Positions 8,274-19,317 of a DNA stretch of 64,000 nt are shown in pieces; within the stretch, counting starts at the first letter, position 1, and each line of letters opens with the position of its first letter. A program made the translations under genes and the position numbers. The DNA is from Abditibacterium sp. (GTDB lineage Bacteria > Armatimonadota > Abditibacteriia > Abditibacteriales > Abditibacteriaceae): assembly GCA_030448265.1 (NCBI GenBank), contig JAUJNG010000003.1, positions 186,001 through 250,000 of the forward strand. The letters are read 5' to 3'. The notes under the pieces were generated by a model. It was not told where the DNA came from. It saw only the letters and a program-made list of their open reading frames with translations, and did no database searches.

Positions 8274-9467
8274 ATGAATCCTGCCAGTATCACTTTGAAT
8301 TCCCCGCCTTCTTCGCCGATGAAAGAATGGCTGGCGCCGCGCGCCCAGGTCGTTTCGCATCTGCGGGGATGGATAGAAGACGGAACTTTATCGCAGGGCC
8401 AGCAGTTGCCGTCCGAGCGCACTCTGGCGCAGCAGTTGGGTGTGAGCCGCGAAACGGTGCGCAGCGCGCTGGAGGTTCTTTTCGAGGAAGGCCTGATTCG
8501 TCCCAATGGCGCGCGATCTCGCATCGTGAGCGTGCCGGTAGACCAAAAGCAGACCACGCGCGGCGCGGGGAAGCTTTTGGAAAATTCGGTTGCGGTTTTG
8601 ACGCGCCATGTCGAGGCGCGCGCCTCGCGGCGCTCGTCCGGCTGGTATGAATATTTCGCTCAAGGTGTAACGGTGGCAGTGCGCGAATCGGGTCTGCACG
8701 TTTTAACTTTGCATCCCGACCGCGCCAGCGAAGAGGAAATCGAGCATTTGTGCGAAGCCGCGCCGCGCGGCGTGGTGGTGGTGGATACCATCGGCGATTC
8801 GTCGGCGGCGTTGCGCGAAGCCCAAATTTTGCAAAAACGCGGCGTGCCGGTCGTGGTTTTGGGCGACGCGCCGCATCTCGAAGGTTTCGACCGCGTGGCC
8901 TCCGACCATGAAACGGGAAGCTATGAGTTAACGAAATGGCTTCTGGCGCAGGGGCGGCGCCGTCCGTTGCTATTGTGGCAGGCTCCGCCTGGGGTTTCGT
9001 GGTTCGCGCCGCGCCGCGCCGGTTACGAGCGCGCCATGCGCGAAGCCGGATTAGAGGCGTTGCCCGTCATCGAAATGGAGCCGATTTTTGCCGACGATCT
9101 CGCGCTTTGGGAGAAAAGCGCGCGCGCGACGGCGGGTTATCTCGTCGAACATCTGGTGGGCGCCACACCCGCCGACGCGGTGATGGTCGCCACCGACAGC
9201 GCCGCTTTTGCCGCCGCCGCCGCCTGCCGTCTGTGCGGCAGGCAGCCCAGCCGCGATGTTCTCATCGCAGGCTACGACAACTACTGGCGCGACTGCGCCG
9301 AACGCAGTTTTGAAAGCGCCGTTCCCGCCGTCACGGTCGAAAAGTTCAACGACCAGATCGGCGCCCAGGCCGTTCGTCTGCTGCTCGACCGCGTGAGCGC
9401 CCATCTTCCCTGCGAGCCGCAGCTTCGCCTCGTCGCGCCGCAAGTGATTGCTACCGAGGCCGTTTAA
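8274..9467 (+). CDS. AraR-type transcriptional regulator (GntR helix-turn-helix plus sugar-binding domain)
   Basis: A 397-residue two-domain regulator. Residues ~15-85 are a GntR winged helix ([20 protein letters not shown]). The rest is a periplasmic-binding-protein-like effector domain of the LacI/GalR type ([46 protein letters not shown]). This combination is that of Bacillus AraR, which senses sugars. ATG at 8274 was taken as start. It lies directly before a prepilin gene and a secreted glycoside hydrolase on the same strand, so it may control their response to a carbohydrate. The effector is unknown, and no clear operator palindrome was found upstream. Confidence 0.85.
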   Translation: MNPASITLNSPPSSPMKEWLAPRAQVVSHLRGWIEDGTLSQGQQLPSERTLAQQLGVSRETVRSALEVLFEEGLIRPNGARSRIVSVPVDQKQTTRGAGKLLENSVAVLTRHVEARASRRSSGWYEYFAQGVTVAVRESGLHVLTLHPDRASEEEIEHLCEAAPRGVVVVDTIGDSSAALREAQILQKRGVPVVVLGDAPHLEGFDRVASDHETGSYELTKWLLAQGRRRPLLLWQAPPGVSWFAPRRAGYERAMREAGLEALPVIEMEPIFADDLALWEKSARATAGYLVEHLVGATPADAVMVATDSAAFAAAAACRLCGRQPSRDVLIAGYDNYWRDCAERSFESAVPAVTVEKFNDQIGAQAVRLLLDRVSAHLPCEPQLRLVAPQVIATEAV

Positions 9468-9499
9468 GCGCCTCCCATTTTATTTTCAGGAAAATCACC

Positions 9500-10282
9500 A
9501 TGTTTTACACACTTCGTCCCAAGCCCAACAAAGGCTTCACCCTCATCGAATTGCTCGTCGTTATAGCTATAATAGCTATCCTCGCCGCGATTCTCTTCCC
9601 CGTTTTCAGCCGCGCCCGCGAAAACGCGCGCAAAACGAGCTGCCTTTCCAACCTCAAGCAAATCGGCCTCGGCATCATGCAATACACGCAGGACTATGAC
9701 GAGACTCTGCCACTGGGCCGGTGGAACCACCCCTCTGGAGCTGAAGTGCGCTGGCGGCAAACCATTTTTCCTTATGTGAAAAGCACTCAGCTTTTCATGT
9801 GCCCCTCCAATCCGCAGAAGGATGCCGTGGCTGACGCGGCCATCGCTGGAGAGTATCCCGCCATCAACCGCTCCTATGCCGGTAATGTGCGCTTGGTGCC
9901 CGCTTCGAACCTCAGCTACGCACCCGTTCGCCTGAGCCGAATCGATTCGCCCTCCACGCGCATCCTGGTCGGGGAGATCACCACAGCCGCTTACGACATC
10001 ATGAATACCACGTGGAGCGACCCCGCCAACACCTCTTTGGTGACTTTCGGATTCGCAGGCCACCTGAGCATGTGGAACGCGACCTTTGCCGACGGTCATG
10101 CCAAAGCGCTGCGACCGGTGCAGACCATCACACCGGTGAATATGTGGGGGCGCTTTGGGGATAACACGGGCGCTCAAGGTCAGGACTGCGGCCCTGCGAC
10201 GGGCAATTCCGGCATCGACTGCACGGCGGTTTCACCTGGAATTCTCGCCAAGGCGGGCCAGCTCGAAGCCAAATACCAGTAG
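9500..10282 (+). CDS. Type II secretion/pilin-like prepilin with DUF1559-type C-terminus
   Basis: A 260-residue protein with a class III prepilin leader: a basic stretch, cleavage after Gly12 ([11 protein letters not shown]), Glu at +5 (Glu17) and a ~20-residue hydrophobic helix. [19 protein letters not shown] and a tail with FADGHAK follow, the pattern of the large 'prepilin-type N-terminal cleavage' families expanded in Armatimonadota and Planctomycetota. Ribosome site AGGAAAA lies 8 bases before the ATG. Expected to be processed by PilD and assembled in a pseudopilus or displayed on the surface; exact role unknown. It sits between a sugar-responsive regulator and a secreted glycosidase. 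Confidence 0.88.
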   Translation: MFYTLRPKPNKGFTLIELLVVIAIIAILAAILFPVFSRARENARKTSCLSNLKQIGLGIMQYTQDYDETLPLGRWNHPSGAEVRWRQTIFPYVKSTQLFMCPSNPQKDAVADAAIAGEYPAINRSYAGNVRLVPASNLSYAPVRLSRIDSPSTRILVGEITTAAYDIMNTTWSDPANTSLVTFGFAGHLSMWNATFADGHAKALRPVQTITPVNMWGRFGDNTGAQGQDCGPATGNSGIDCTAVSPGILAKAGQLEAKYQ

Positions 10283-10412
10283 AACGCCTGAACCGGAAGC
10301 GTCCACTCTCCCTGACCCTCTGGCGCTTCCAGCGAATCACCCGTTCATTTTCCAGATGCAGGCGGCGGAAACGACCTGCGTCAGGTCAATCCGCTTTCAA
10401 ACGGTCTCTTTC

Positions 10413-12809
10413 ATGAAACTCACTTTTCTCGCACTGCCACCGGCGCTGACCGCTTTACTCGCGGTGGGCCTTCCAACCTTGCTGGTTTCCTCATCTTCGC
10501 GCCCCGCTGCTGCCGCGCCGCAGGCGGCCCAGGGCGCCAATGCGTTCGTGAACTCCATCGGCGTGGCCGTTCCCATTCAAAGCGCGGTTCCCGATGCGGC
10601 TCGAAGCGTTGCCAATGAAGCTCTGGTCGCCGCCCGATGGGAGAAGATTTTCTTTCCCCGTCTCCAGGAGTTGGGAGTGCGCTTCATCCGCTCGGACATC
10701 GACACCCACAATCTCGCTTCGGAGGCGCGCATCAAGCGGCTGGGCGCGATGGGCGTCGTGACCCAGGGGATTTTTGACCCGCGCGGCACCAATTGGACGG
10801 GCCACACACCGGCTCAGGCGGTCGCCATGCTCAAGCGCGTCGGGCCGCACAATATGCTCGTGGAAGGCCCCAACGAGCCGGATCTGCACAACCCCAACTA
10901 CGCTTTCGTCTTCAATGGCAAAGCGGTGCCGGACGATCCCAGCGGCATCCGCGACTATCAAAAAGCGCTCTACCAGGCCATCAAAACCGATCCGGCGACC
11001 AAAAACGTGCGCGTGGTGATGTCCAGCGTCGGACATCTTCCCAAAGGTGGAGAAGACATCATCGAGTTTGCCGACGTCTTGAACGGCCACTTTTACACGC
11101 CAGGCACGGCACCAGGTTCACGCCACGATTTGAAGAAGTGGCGCCAGACGTTCGGACTCAAGCCGCTCTTTGTGACCGAAACCGGCGATCACACCGCCGT
11201 TTACAAAACAGATGGGCTGTGGCAGCCTGGTTTGACCGAAGACGTGCAGGCTAAAAACACCGTGCGCATCCCCTTTTACTGGTTCTCCCAGGGGGTGCAG
11301 CGCACTTACATCTTCAATTTCAGCGACGGCCCTGATCCGTTCAATTCCCAGCACAATTTTGGCATGGTGCGCTTCGACAACACGCCCAAGCCTGGCTTCA
11401 CCGCGCTCAAAAACGTGATCGTTCTGTTGAAAGACCCTGGCCCCGATTTCCCCGCTCAGCCCCTCGATTACTCGCTGGCGGGCGACCAGACCAACGTGAT
11501 GTCCGTGCTGCTGCAAAAGCGCGATGGGCGGCATTATCTCGCGTTGTGGCAAAACATCAACTCCTTCGACCCACAGGGCTTGAAGATGGTGGAGAATCCG
11601 ACGAAAACCATCACGGTTGCCGTCAACGCGCCGGTGGCCGGAGCCAACGTTTACGCGCCGACGACCAATGGCACGACAGCGATTCAAGCCATAAAGGGCA
11701 AAACTTTCGTGGTCGAGGTGCCCGATCATCCCGTGATTCTGGAAATGGCGCTGACGCCGCAGCAGTTGGCCAAAGTGACCAAACCACTGCTGGCGCAAGT
11801 GCCAGGCGTGCGGGCGCCCACAGCGCCCACCGGAATGGCGGCACTGCGCCCCATCGCCGGAAACGAAGTCGCCAACTACGGTTTCGAGACCGGTGCTTTG
11901 CAGCCCTGGAACGATTTCGGAACCGAGTCCAAAGTGGTGTCCGAGCCGGTTTATGGAGGCACGCGCGCCGTCGAAATCGGCGCGGGCGATGGCAAAGGCG
12001 GCGTCAACATCGGCGTGGCGCTCAAACCCAGCACGAAGTATGTGCTGCGCGCCACCACCAAACTCTCCCAACCAGGCCAGAGCGCACGCATCACGGCGGC
12101 GCCATCGGGAATGCCGCGTGTGAACGAAACGTTCTCTCACACCGATTATGCGCCCGTAACCGTGGAGTTCACGACGGGAACGGATGGTTCGACGCAAATC
12201 TTCTTCTGGAAAGACGGCGGACAGGGTTCGGCTTTTGGCGACAACTTCATTCTCACAACGCCCGACCAGTTGAAATCTGTCGAAGCGGCAATCGCGGCTC
12301 AGGAACTCAAGCCGGTCGGTCTCAACGCGGTTTCCAAAGTCGAGGCGCCGACGGCCCCGCTTGTGGCCCCGCCTGTGACTGGAGGCACGAAAAATTTCCT
12401 CGCGGATGGCGGTTTTGAAAGCGGCGCTCTGGGCGCGTGGCAGGACTTCGGCACCGGCTCAAAAGCGGTGAAGGAGGACGCGCAAGGCGGCGCATACGTG
12501 GCTCAAATCGGCGTGAACGGCGGCAAAGGTGGGATTAGCCTGCAAGTGACCGGACTGACGCCCAACACCGCGTATGAATGGCGCGGCTTCGCCAAAATCG
12601 AGCGGGCGGGTGAACAGGCGCGCGTCACGGCCAAAGATTTCGGCGGCAAAGACGCCACCATTTTGATCAAAACGACCGATTACGCGCCCTTCGTCGTGCC
12701 GTTCATGACAGGGCCGAACACCTCCGGCGCGCGGCTCATTTTCTGGAGAGACGCGGGCACGGGCGCGGCGTGGGGCGACGATTTCGAGTTACTCGCAGTC
12801 GCACAATAA
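10413..12809 (+). CDS. Secreted clan-A-like glycoside hydrolase with two C-terminal carbohydrate-binding modules
   Basis: A 798-residue exported protein. A signal peptide of about 35 residues precedes a TIM-barrel-like domain (about 45-430) with VEGPNEPDL, in which Glu155 is the likely acid/base, and LFVTETGDH, in which Glu256 is the likely nucleophile. The NEP and TE motifs about 100 residues apart are typical of clan GH-A enzymes. Two related ~130-residue modules start near 486 (NYGFETGALQPWNDFG) and 661 (ADGGFESGALGAWQDFG) and resemble CBM4/9 (CenC) modules. ATG 10413 is the first start before the signal sequence. The GH family number and substrate cannot be assigned by eye; GH39- or GH5-like are both possible. 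Confidence 0.75.
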   Translation: MKLTFLALPPALTALLAVGLPTLLVSSSSRPAAAAPQAAQGANAFVNSIGVAVPIQSAVPDAARSVANEALVAARWEKIFFPRLQELGVRFIRSDIDTHNLASEARIKRLGAMGVVTQGIFDPRGTNWTGHTPAQAVAMLKRVGPHNMLVEGPNEPDLHNPNYAFVFNGKAVPDDPSGIRDYQKALYQAIKTDPATKNVRVVMSSVGHLPKGGEDIIEFADVLNGHFYTPGTAPGSRHDLKKWRQTFGLKPLFVTETGDHTAVYKTDGLWQPGLTEDVQAKNTVRIPFYWFSQGVQRTYIFNFSDGPDPFNSQHNFGMVRFDNTPKPGFTALKNVIVLLKDPGPDFPAQPLDYSLAGDQTNVMSVLLQKRDGRHYLALWQNINSFDPQGLKMVENPTKTITVAVNAPVAGANVYAPTTNGTTAIQAIKGKTFVVEVPDHPVILEMALTPQQLAKVTKPLLAQVPGVRAPTAPTGMAALRPIAGNEVANYGFETGALQPWNDFGTESKVVSEPVYGGTRAVEIGAGDGKGGVNIGVALKPSTKYVLRATTKLSQPGQSARITAAPSGMPRVNETFSHTDYAPVTVEFTTGTDGSTQIFFWKDGGQGSAFGDNFILTTPDQLKSVEAAIAAQELKPVGLNAVSKVEAPTAPLVAPPVTGGTKNFLADGGFESGALGAWQDFGTGSKAVKEDAQGGAYVAQIGVNGGKGGISLQVTGLTPNTAYEWRGFAKIERAGEQARVTAKDFGGKDATILIKTTDYAPFVVPFMTGPNTSGARLIFWRDAGTGAAWGDDFELLAVAQ

Positions 12810-12854
12810 AGCGGTTCTGGAATGAAATAACAGGGTCTCAATCTCTGTGCGTCA

Positions 12855-12993
12855 GTTCGCTCGACTGAAGTCGGCGCTATGGGCGGCTGCGCCGCTAACT
12901 TTCGGCCTGCGCCGAAACCAGACAGTTTGGTTCCCGCGAAGGCGGAAGGGAGCGAACTTGTTCGCCCATAGCGCCGACTTCAGTCGAGCGAAC
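12855..12993. repeat. Palindrome with 30-bp perfect arms
   Basis: Bases 12855-12884 (containing CTCGACTGAAGTCGGCGCTA) pair perfectly with 12964-12993. The 79-base loop contains two smaller hairpins (GGCGGCTGCGCCGC and TTCGGCCTGCGCCGAA). It fills the gap between the glycosidase and the LamG gene. A fragment with the same CGCTCGAC/GAAATCGG theme occurs near 25890. Confidence 0.85.
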
Positions 12994-13019
12994 ACAGCCT
13001 ATGCGTAAGTCCTAAAACC

Positions 13020-16000
13020 ATGAAAATTCGCACCCTTGCTGTTCTGACTTTTCTTTCGCTCGCGGGCTGCGCCCACGCGCAGCCGCAGCCGCTTTTCGGC
13101 TCGTTCCCGATGGAAAATGCGGCGGCCACCGAGGCGGGGCCGCAAAACCTCACCGTTAAGGCCCAAAATGTCACACCCGTGGCGGGCAAGAGCGGCGGCG
13201 CGCTGCGCTTCGACGGCCCCGCCTCGAAAATCGAGATTTCCGGCCCGCGCATCAAGGATCTCACTGTCCAGTTTTCGCTCGCGTTCTGGCTCAAAGTCGA
13301 GAAGTTTCCCGCCACGGGCCGCGTCTACATTGTGACCAAGGGGCTGAACAACGGCTGGCAGTTGGGCATTGGGGACAAGGGCCAGGTAATGTTTCACGGC
13401 GGCTATGGCGGCGGGTTTTACGACACGCCCTGGAAAGGCAAAATCGCGCCCGACACCTGGACGCACGTCGCCCTAACCTTCGAGCGCGGCGGCGCGATGC
13501 GGATTTATCTCAACGGGCAGGAAGTCCTCGAATCCCAGGTGCCGTTCGCGGTGTGGCGCAGCGACGATCCGATTCGCGTGGGCAACGCCCATTGGACGGC
13601 GGCCATCGACGACCTGCAAATTTTCGCCGCCGCGCTTTCGAGCGCGCAAGTTCAAACTCTGGCGAAGGGGCAGCCTCTGCCGACCCGCGCCCCGACCGAG
13701 GCTGATTTCCCCTCTCAGGGTTATCCGGTGAAGCTGAGTCTGGGCCGTTTCGATCAGCCGCTCGCCTTTCGGCCCTACGATGGGCGGCGCTTGCAGGATG
13801 CCAGGCGTATGCCCGCGCCCGACGCGGTGGACTGGCCGGTTTTAAAGCTCAACGGCTCGAAAAGGGTCTTCAAAGACGGCCCGACTGAAAACGCCGAAGT
13901 CGTCTTGCGCGGCGGCGGTGAATCGAAAGACCTGTTTCGAGACGCCCGCGACAACAGCATCACGCCCATCAATCACTGGTTTCGCGCTAACTCGTTTTTG
14001 TGGGGCCGCACCTTCGTTTACACCACCGACCGCACCGCTCGCACTTCGAGCGGCGACTACGAACTGTGGACGTTTCCGATCCAGATCAAGGGCGAAAACG
14101 CGGGCGATATTCAAAGCGTCGTCCTCAAACTGGGCGGCGAAACCATTTACGAGCGCGGGGAAAAACTGCGCTCGCTGACGCTGCTGCTGCCCGCCAATTT
14201 AGGTGGCTCGCCTTATGAACTCGTGGTCAACAATCGCCCGCCGGTGCGCTTCGATGCCGGTCTGAAGCCGGTTGCGCTGGGCAAACCCGAAGATGAACCG
14301 TTGCAAGTCAACCTCACGATTCCAGGCGGCGGGCCGAAAATCACTGTTCAAAATCTCGCGGCCTCGCCGGTTTTTCCTCATCCCAAAGAGTGGGCCGCCG
14401 ACCTCAAGGCGCTGGCGGCGGGGCCGGAGTTCGCGGCGCCGCCGGTGCCGCAACTCGCCGGATTCGGGCGCTTTCTGGGCCTGTCGGTGCCGCGCGCGCC
14501 GGTCGAGATTTTCACCTCTTCGATGCGTCACGGCATGAGCGGCGGGCACTTTCTGGGCGGCGGCCACATCGCGGGGTTCCAGGGCACGGCGGACGAATAC
14601 GCCGCGTTTCTGGCATCGCAGGGCTATGACTTCGCCATTGAAGATGCCTTTCCCAAAACGCTGGAGGAGAGCGTCAAACTCGACCAATGGATGGCGGCGA
14701 TGACGCGGCGCGGTCTCAAAGCCGGTGTCAATCCCGACACCCCAGGCAATCTGGGCATTCTGGGCAACCCCAATCTGGCGTTTCAAAGCTCGTTTTTGCC
14801 CGAATGGGGCGCGCCGGCCTTTCGGGATGCTCAGCTTTTAGCCCAGCGATTCGGCAAATATCCCGCGTTTCTGGGCCTGTTGATTGGCGCCGACAACGGC
14901 GGCTACGTCACCTACTGGGACTGGGCGCCCACCATTCCCGACCGGCCCTGGGGACGCGCCTACGAGATTTTCCAGCAGGGTCGCGCCCGCGTGACGCCGG
15001 TTGGCCCCGCTCTATCGCCCTCGAAAAGCTGGGAGAAAAAAGCCACGCAGCGCGAATTCCTAAATTACATCGCGCGCTACGACGAAACCTTCAAACGCTA
15101 CGGCTACTTCGCCCGCGCCGTGCAGGAAGTGCGGCCCGACGCGATTCTCACCACCGGCAGCTACGGCTCCAGTCCTGGCGGCGGTGGGCGCGGCGGCTGG
15201 CCCTGGGCCACGATTCCAGGCGTGCCGATGCACGAAAACCTGCCGGTGCAAACCGCCTACGACTGGAACGAACACGGCTCTTCCAAACCGCTTCACAACC
15301 TCGCCCTCGTTGACCGCCTGCAATCGTATTTTCCGCAAAAACCGACGTGGGCTTTGATTGATGATTTCGGCCTCTTCTTTGGCCGCGAAGCGCGCCAGCG
15401 CGCCTATGCCCTGGCATTGACGCGCGGGGTGGATGCGGTCGGAACCACGTTTCTGGCGCACGAAACCGGCGACCAGAACTACCGGAGCGGGCAGATGGTG
15501 CGCTTCGAGGAAACGCCCCGCGAGCGCCCCGCTGTCGTGCGCGAGCAGCGCGAGCTTTACGATTGGATTCACCGCACCAGCGGCGCTTATCAAAGCGCGC
15601 GGCCTCTCGCTTCAGTCGGGGTGCTTTACATCCATCAACAAGCCGTCTCGCGCCAAATCCAGGGCAGTGAGAAGCCAACCGAGAAAGACCTTTACGGTGG
15701 TTCGCACGAAGGCAAAACCCGGAAGCGTTGTTTTTGTCGCATCAGGCCGGCTGGCCCGCCAAAATCATCACGCCCGAAGAGTTGAAGCGCGGCCTGCCGC
15801 CCGAAATGAAGGCGATTCTGCTGGTCGGCCTCAATCGCTTCGACCAGACCTGGCTGTGGAGCGAGGGCATCGAAGGCGAACTGAAAAAGTTCGTCGCAGG
15901 TGGCGGGAAACTGATTGCCGACAGCGAAACGGTGCTTCCCGAAGGCGTCGCGGCGACCAAAACCGCGCTCAAAGTCGCGGCTTACACCACGCAGAGCAAG

Positions 16001-17039
16001 GAGGATGTTTCGCCCCAGCTTCTGGCGCGCAACCTCGAAAACGTCAGGGTGCTGCAAAGCGCGATGGCGGGCATCGAGATGCCGCTCGCCACCGGCAGCG
16101 ACACGGTGTGGGCGGTTCCGCACCAGAACGGCGACACGCAATACGTCACCGTCGTGAACTGGGGTTTTGAAGAGGGCAAGAAACGCCTCGCAGGTCGTCA
16201 AACCGCAGGTCGGGAAACTGGTGTGGAACACGACGCGGCCCATTTACGACGTGCGGAGCGGCCAAAAACTCTCGCCGCAGCAGGCGCAAAGCGCCGATTT
16301 GACCAAAGACGGCTTCCGCCTCTTCGCCCTGCCGCCGCGCGAAGTCGCCGCGCCCGCCATCACGACGGCGCGCGGCAGCGACGGTTTTGGACGGCGACGG
16401 TCGCTACGGGCGCGAGCGGCGTTCCGGTGCGGCTTGAAATTTCCGGCAACGGCGATGGTGCCACGCTTTTCGGCTCGAGCGGCGTGCCCATCAAGCTGCC
16501 GGTTGGCCCCAGCGACGCCGGAACCTTTCAACTGAGCGCGAGCGAACTGCTGCTCAACGGGAGCGCCCAGGCCCAGCTCAAAGCGACGCCAGCCCCCGTC
16601 GCCGCGCCGGATCCCCCCGAAATCGCGCTCCGGCGCTTCGCGGCGCGCAGGAGATTCCTCTGGTCATCGCGCTGACGCCGGAGCAGCAAAAAGACCCGCA
16701 GTTCACGGCACTGGCGGAAAAATCAGCGCTTTTTACACCGCGAAAGGCCGCAAAGTCGAAACTCGCGCGCTCGCGGCGGGCGATGTTGTGCAAAGTTTGC
16801 AACCGCTCAAGTCACAGCAAAAGTTCCCGCAGTGGCGCACGATTGCCGCCGATCTGGTGCTTCTGGGCACGCCGCAAACCAACGTTTTGCTCTTCGATCA
16901 GGCGCGCGGCGGGTTGTTGGAGCGCGAGAAAGAGGTGCAGGTGACGTATTCGCCGTTCGTGGGCGAATATCAGGCGCTCAACCTGATAGCGAGCGACACG
17001 GCCAGTCTGGCGATGGCCTGGAACGAAGCGGCGCGATGA
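13020..17039 (+). pseudogene. Large LamG-domain lipoprotein gene, broken by five single-base indels
   Basis: The gene begins with a signal peptide and lipobox (LAGC) and a LamG/concanavalin-like domain (about residues 30-225, with FSLAFWLKVE and DTWTHVALTFERG). A long region resembling TIM-barrel glycosidases follows. The frame is clean to about 15714, then must be shifted five times, always at a homopolymer: A run 15714-15717 (one base short), AAA 16181-16183 (one extra), TTTT 16385-16388 (short), AAA 16620-16622 (short), A run 16718-16722 (short). Restoring these gives one continuous protein of about 1340 residues ending at 17039. As written it would stop near 15785. Either the 3' third is decaying or the sequence has errors; the other genes hit by similar indels favour errors. 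Confidence 0.7.
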
Positions 17040-17261
17040 AACGGATTTGGTAGCTCGCTTTAATGCTCTGGCATCTCGCGTCTAACCGTCGCCTAAAATA
17101 GAGGCCGCGTCCAATAACGGCGCCTGGAAAGGCGCCGCGACGATTCCCATGCTGTCGCTCGGCTCGCCGGTCGGTAACTGACGTGAAGTAACGCAGAATC
17201 GTCGCTTGACGCCCGCGATTGCGCCCGCCACAATCTAAAGGCGTCCCCGCGCGATTCCGTC

Positions 17262-18875
17262 ATGTTCACGCCCCTGATTTTGTTCGTCGGCCTCCTCATA
17301 GCGACCGCCGTTATCGCTTACTGGTCGGATAATTTGGGCAAGAAACTGGGCAAAAAACGGGTGTCCCTGCTGGGAATGCGCCCGCGCACGACGGCGACGT
17401 TTCTCACCATTACTTCCAGTTGGGTGATCATGGTGGTGACGCTCGCGGCGCTTCTGGCCGTCGCCACGCCGCTGCGCCGCGCGCTGTTTCGCTACGAAGC
17501 GGAGCGCGCGCAGTATCGGGAAGATATTGCTCTCGCCGAAACGCGATTGAAAAGCACGGGGCAACGTCTGAGCGGCACTCAGGAGTCGCTTTCCAATATC
17601 CAAAAAGAGCTTCATAAGGAGCAGGGCCGCGTCAAAAGCGAGCAAAAAAACACTCAAGCGGCAATAGCAGAGCGCCAAAAGGCTGAAGCGGAACGTCTGG
17701 CGGCGCAAAACTCTTTGAAAACTGCTCAAAGGGGTGTCGCGCAGGCGCAGAAAGGCGAGCGAAGCGCCCTTCAAGGTGCCAGACAAGCGCAGGCGAATGA
17801 AAAAGAAGCGCGGCGCCTGGCCACAGAAGCGCGCCAACGGGCGCAAGGAGCGCGTGCTGATCTCAACCGTTCACGCGCCAATCTGGAAATTTCACGGCGC
17901 AAACTTGACCAGAGCCGCCGCCGATTGAGCCAGGCCCAAAGGCGACTGAACGGTATTCAAAATAAATTGGGAACTGCCAACGCCCGTTACATCGAAGCGC
18001 AAAGGAATTTGAGCGTAGCGCAAAGGAATCTGGCGCGCGAGCAGGCCAACGTAAATCGCGCTACTGCGACAGTGAATCGCGCTTCTACCGTCTATGCCAG
18101 GCTTGGGGGCGAGGTGCTGCAACTGGAAACACGGCTTCGAGAATTGCAGCAAGATGTCGTCAATGCCGAAACCGGCGCAGTGTTGTTCGCCCAGAACGAA
18201 CCTTCGGTGCGCGTCAACCAGACCTTCGCTGCCCGCATTATCCCACCCAATCAATCGCCGCAGACCATCGCGGCGACGGTGCGTGCGCTCTTCGAGCAGG
18301 CCCAGCGCGATTTTCGCCGCGAACAAGGGGCCAGCCCTTCGTCCGCACGCGAAGCGCGTTTACAACTCCTGCCGCGCGCCGAAAGAGCGGGCCAAAACAT
18401 CGTTTTCCTCGAAGGCGAGCAGGTTTTTCAACGTGTGGCGCGCGACATCGCCGCACAAAACGGGCCGACTTCGGTTCGCCTCGTCGCGTTTCGCAACTTT
18501 CTGGCGGGCGAAACCGAAATCGCGGTTCATTTCATCACGGTTCCGGTCGCGGTCGCCTTTAGTGCCGGAGAATCCCTGGCGAGCATGATTATCGACGGCG
18601 GCGCGGGCGACGCGCGCATTTTTAATCAATTATTTACGGTTCTCATCGAAATGGGGCGCAGAGAAGCCGAAAAACGCGGCGTCAACCCGCCACTTGCGCC
18701 CGACGAACCCAATTTTTTCGCTTCCGGCACCAATGTGAGTCTATTTGAGGCCCTGCGACGCATCGAAGCCAGCAAGCGCCCGCAGCTCGTCACGCTGGTG
18801 GCGGCCAAAGAGCTTTCCACCGTTGAACCGTTGCAGGTGCGCTTCCAGGTGAGCGACATCGCGCCGACTTCTTAA
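17262..18875 (+). CDS. DUF3084 family membrane-anchored coiled-coil protein
   Basis: A 537-residue protein. Two N-terminal membrane helices (about 3-20 and 48-68) flank YWSDNLGKKLGKKRVSLLGM RPR, the DUF3084 hallmark loop. A very long Gln/Arg/Ala-rich coiled coil (about 80-305) and a globular C-terminal domain follow. The family is best known from cyanobacteria and Armatimonadota, where its role is not established. It is followed after 17 bases by an RNase H-fold protein, the same neighbour seen in cyanobacterial genomes, so the two probably work together. ATG 17262 places the start directly at the first helix. Membership is confident, function unknown. Confidence 0.85.
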   Translation: MFTPLILFVGLLIATAVIAYWSDNLGKKLGKKRVSLLGMRPRTTATFLTITSSWVIMVVTLAALLAVATPLRRALFRYEAERAQYREDIALAETRLKSTGQRLSGTQESLSNIQKELHKEQGRVKSEQKNTQAAIAERQKAEAERLAAQNSLKTAQRGVAQAQKGERSALQGARQAQANEKEARRLATEARQRAQGARADLNRSRANLEISRRKLDQSRRRLSQAQRRLNGIQNKLGTANARYIEAQRNLSVAQRNLAREQANVNRATATVNRASTVYARLGGEVLQLETRLRELQQDVVNAETGAVLFAQNEPSVRVNQTFAARIIPPNQSPQTIAATVRALFEQAQRDFRREQGASPSSAREARLQLLPRAERAGQNIVFLEGEQVFQRVARDIAAQNGPTSVRLVAFRNFLAGETEIAVHFITVPVAVAFSAGESLASMIIDGGAGDARIFNQLFTVLIEMGRREAEKRGVNPPLAPDEPNFFASGTNVSLFEALRRIEASKRPQLVTLVAAKELSTVEPLQVRFQVSDIAPTS

Positions 18876-18892
18876 ATTTTTGAGTTTTAGCC

Positions 18893-19306
18893 ATGAACAT
18901 TTTGGGCATCGACCCAGGGCGGCAAAAAACCGGTCTGGCCATCGTGGACGAAGCGGGCGCCATCGTGTGGCGCGCGATTGTGCCCAGCGTCGAACTGGGC
19001 GCGACCGTCGAGGAACTGCTGGGAAAATGGCCGCTCGCGCGCGTGGCGCTGGGCGATTCAACGGGTTCGTCGCTCGCCGCGTGCATCATCGAAACGCTTC
19101 TAGAAACGACCAAAGCGAGCGCTAAATTGGAAATCGTCAACGAGCGCGATTCGACTCAGGAAGCGCGCCCGCTTTATTTCGCGGCCCATCCGCCGCGCGG
19201 CTGGAAGCGATTCGTGCCGCTCGGTTTGCAGTGCCCGCCCGAACCCATCGATGATTTCGCGGCGGTGGTTCTGGCGCGGCGCGCGTTGGGAAAAGTTGAA
19301 GGTTGA
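18893..19306 (+). CDS. RNase H-fold (RuvC/YqgF-like) protein next to DUF3084
   Basis: A 137-residue protein opening with MNILGIDPGRQKTGLAIVD, the first strand of the RNase H fold with its metal-ligand Asp7. VALGDSTGSS matches the second strand, and PIDDFAAVVLARRAL carries acidic residues where RuvC and YqgF have their last catalytic carboxylates. It is a little shorter than RuvC (about 170). YqgF/RuvX cleaves pre-16S rRNA ends and RuvC resolves Holliday junctions; which applies here is unclear. Tight linkage to the DUF3084 gene suggests a shared transcript and function. Confidence 0.75.
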   Translation: MNILGIDPGRQKTGLAIVDEAGAIVWRAIVPSVELGATVEELLGKWPLARVALGDSTGSSLAACIIETLLETTKASAKLEIVNERDSTQEARPLYFAAHPPRGWKRFVPLGLQCPPEPIDDFAAVVLARRALGKVEG

Positions 19307-19317
19307 GTTGGAAGGTC

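Noticed and set aside
9560..9585. Operator-like palindrome ATAGCTATAATAGCTAT
   Set aside because: It lies within the prepilin helix codons (repeats of Ile-Ala) and is explained by coding for VIAIIAIL.
12855..12993. Simple intrinsic terminator for the glycosidase gene
   Set aside because: The stem is perfect but there is no T-run after it, and the 79-base loop with two inner hairpins is unlike a terminator.
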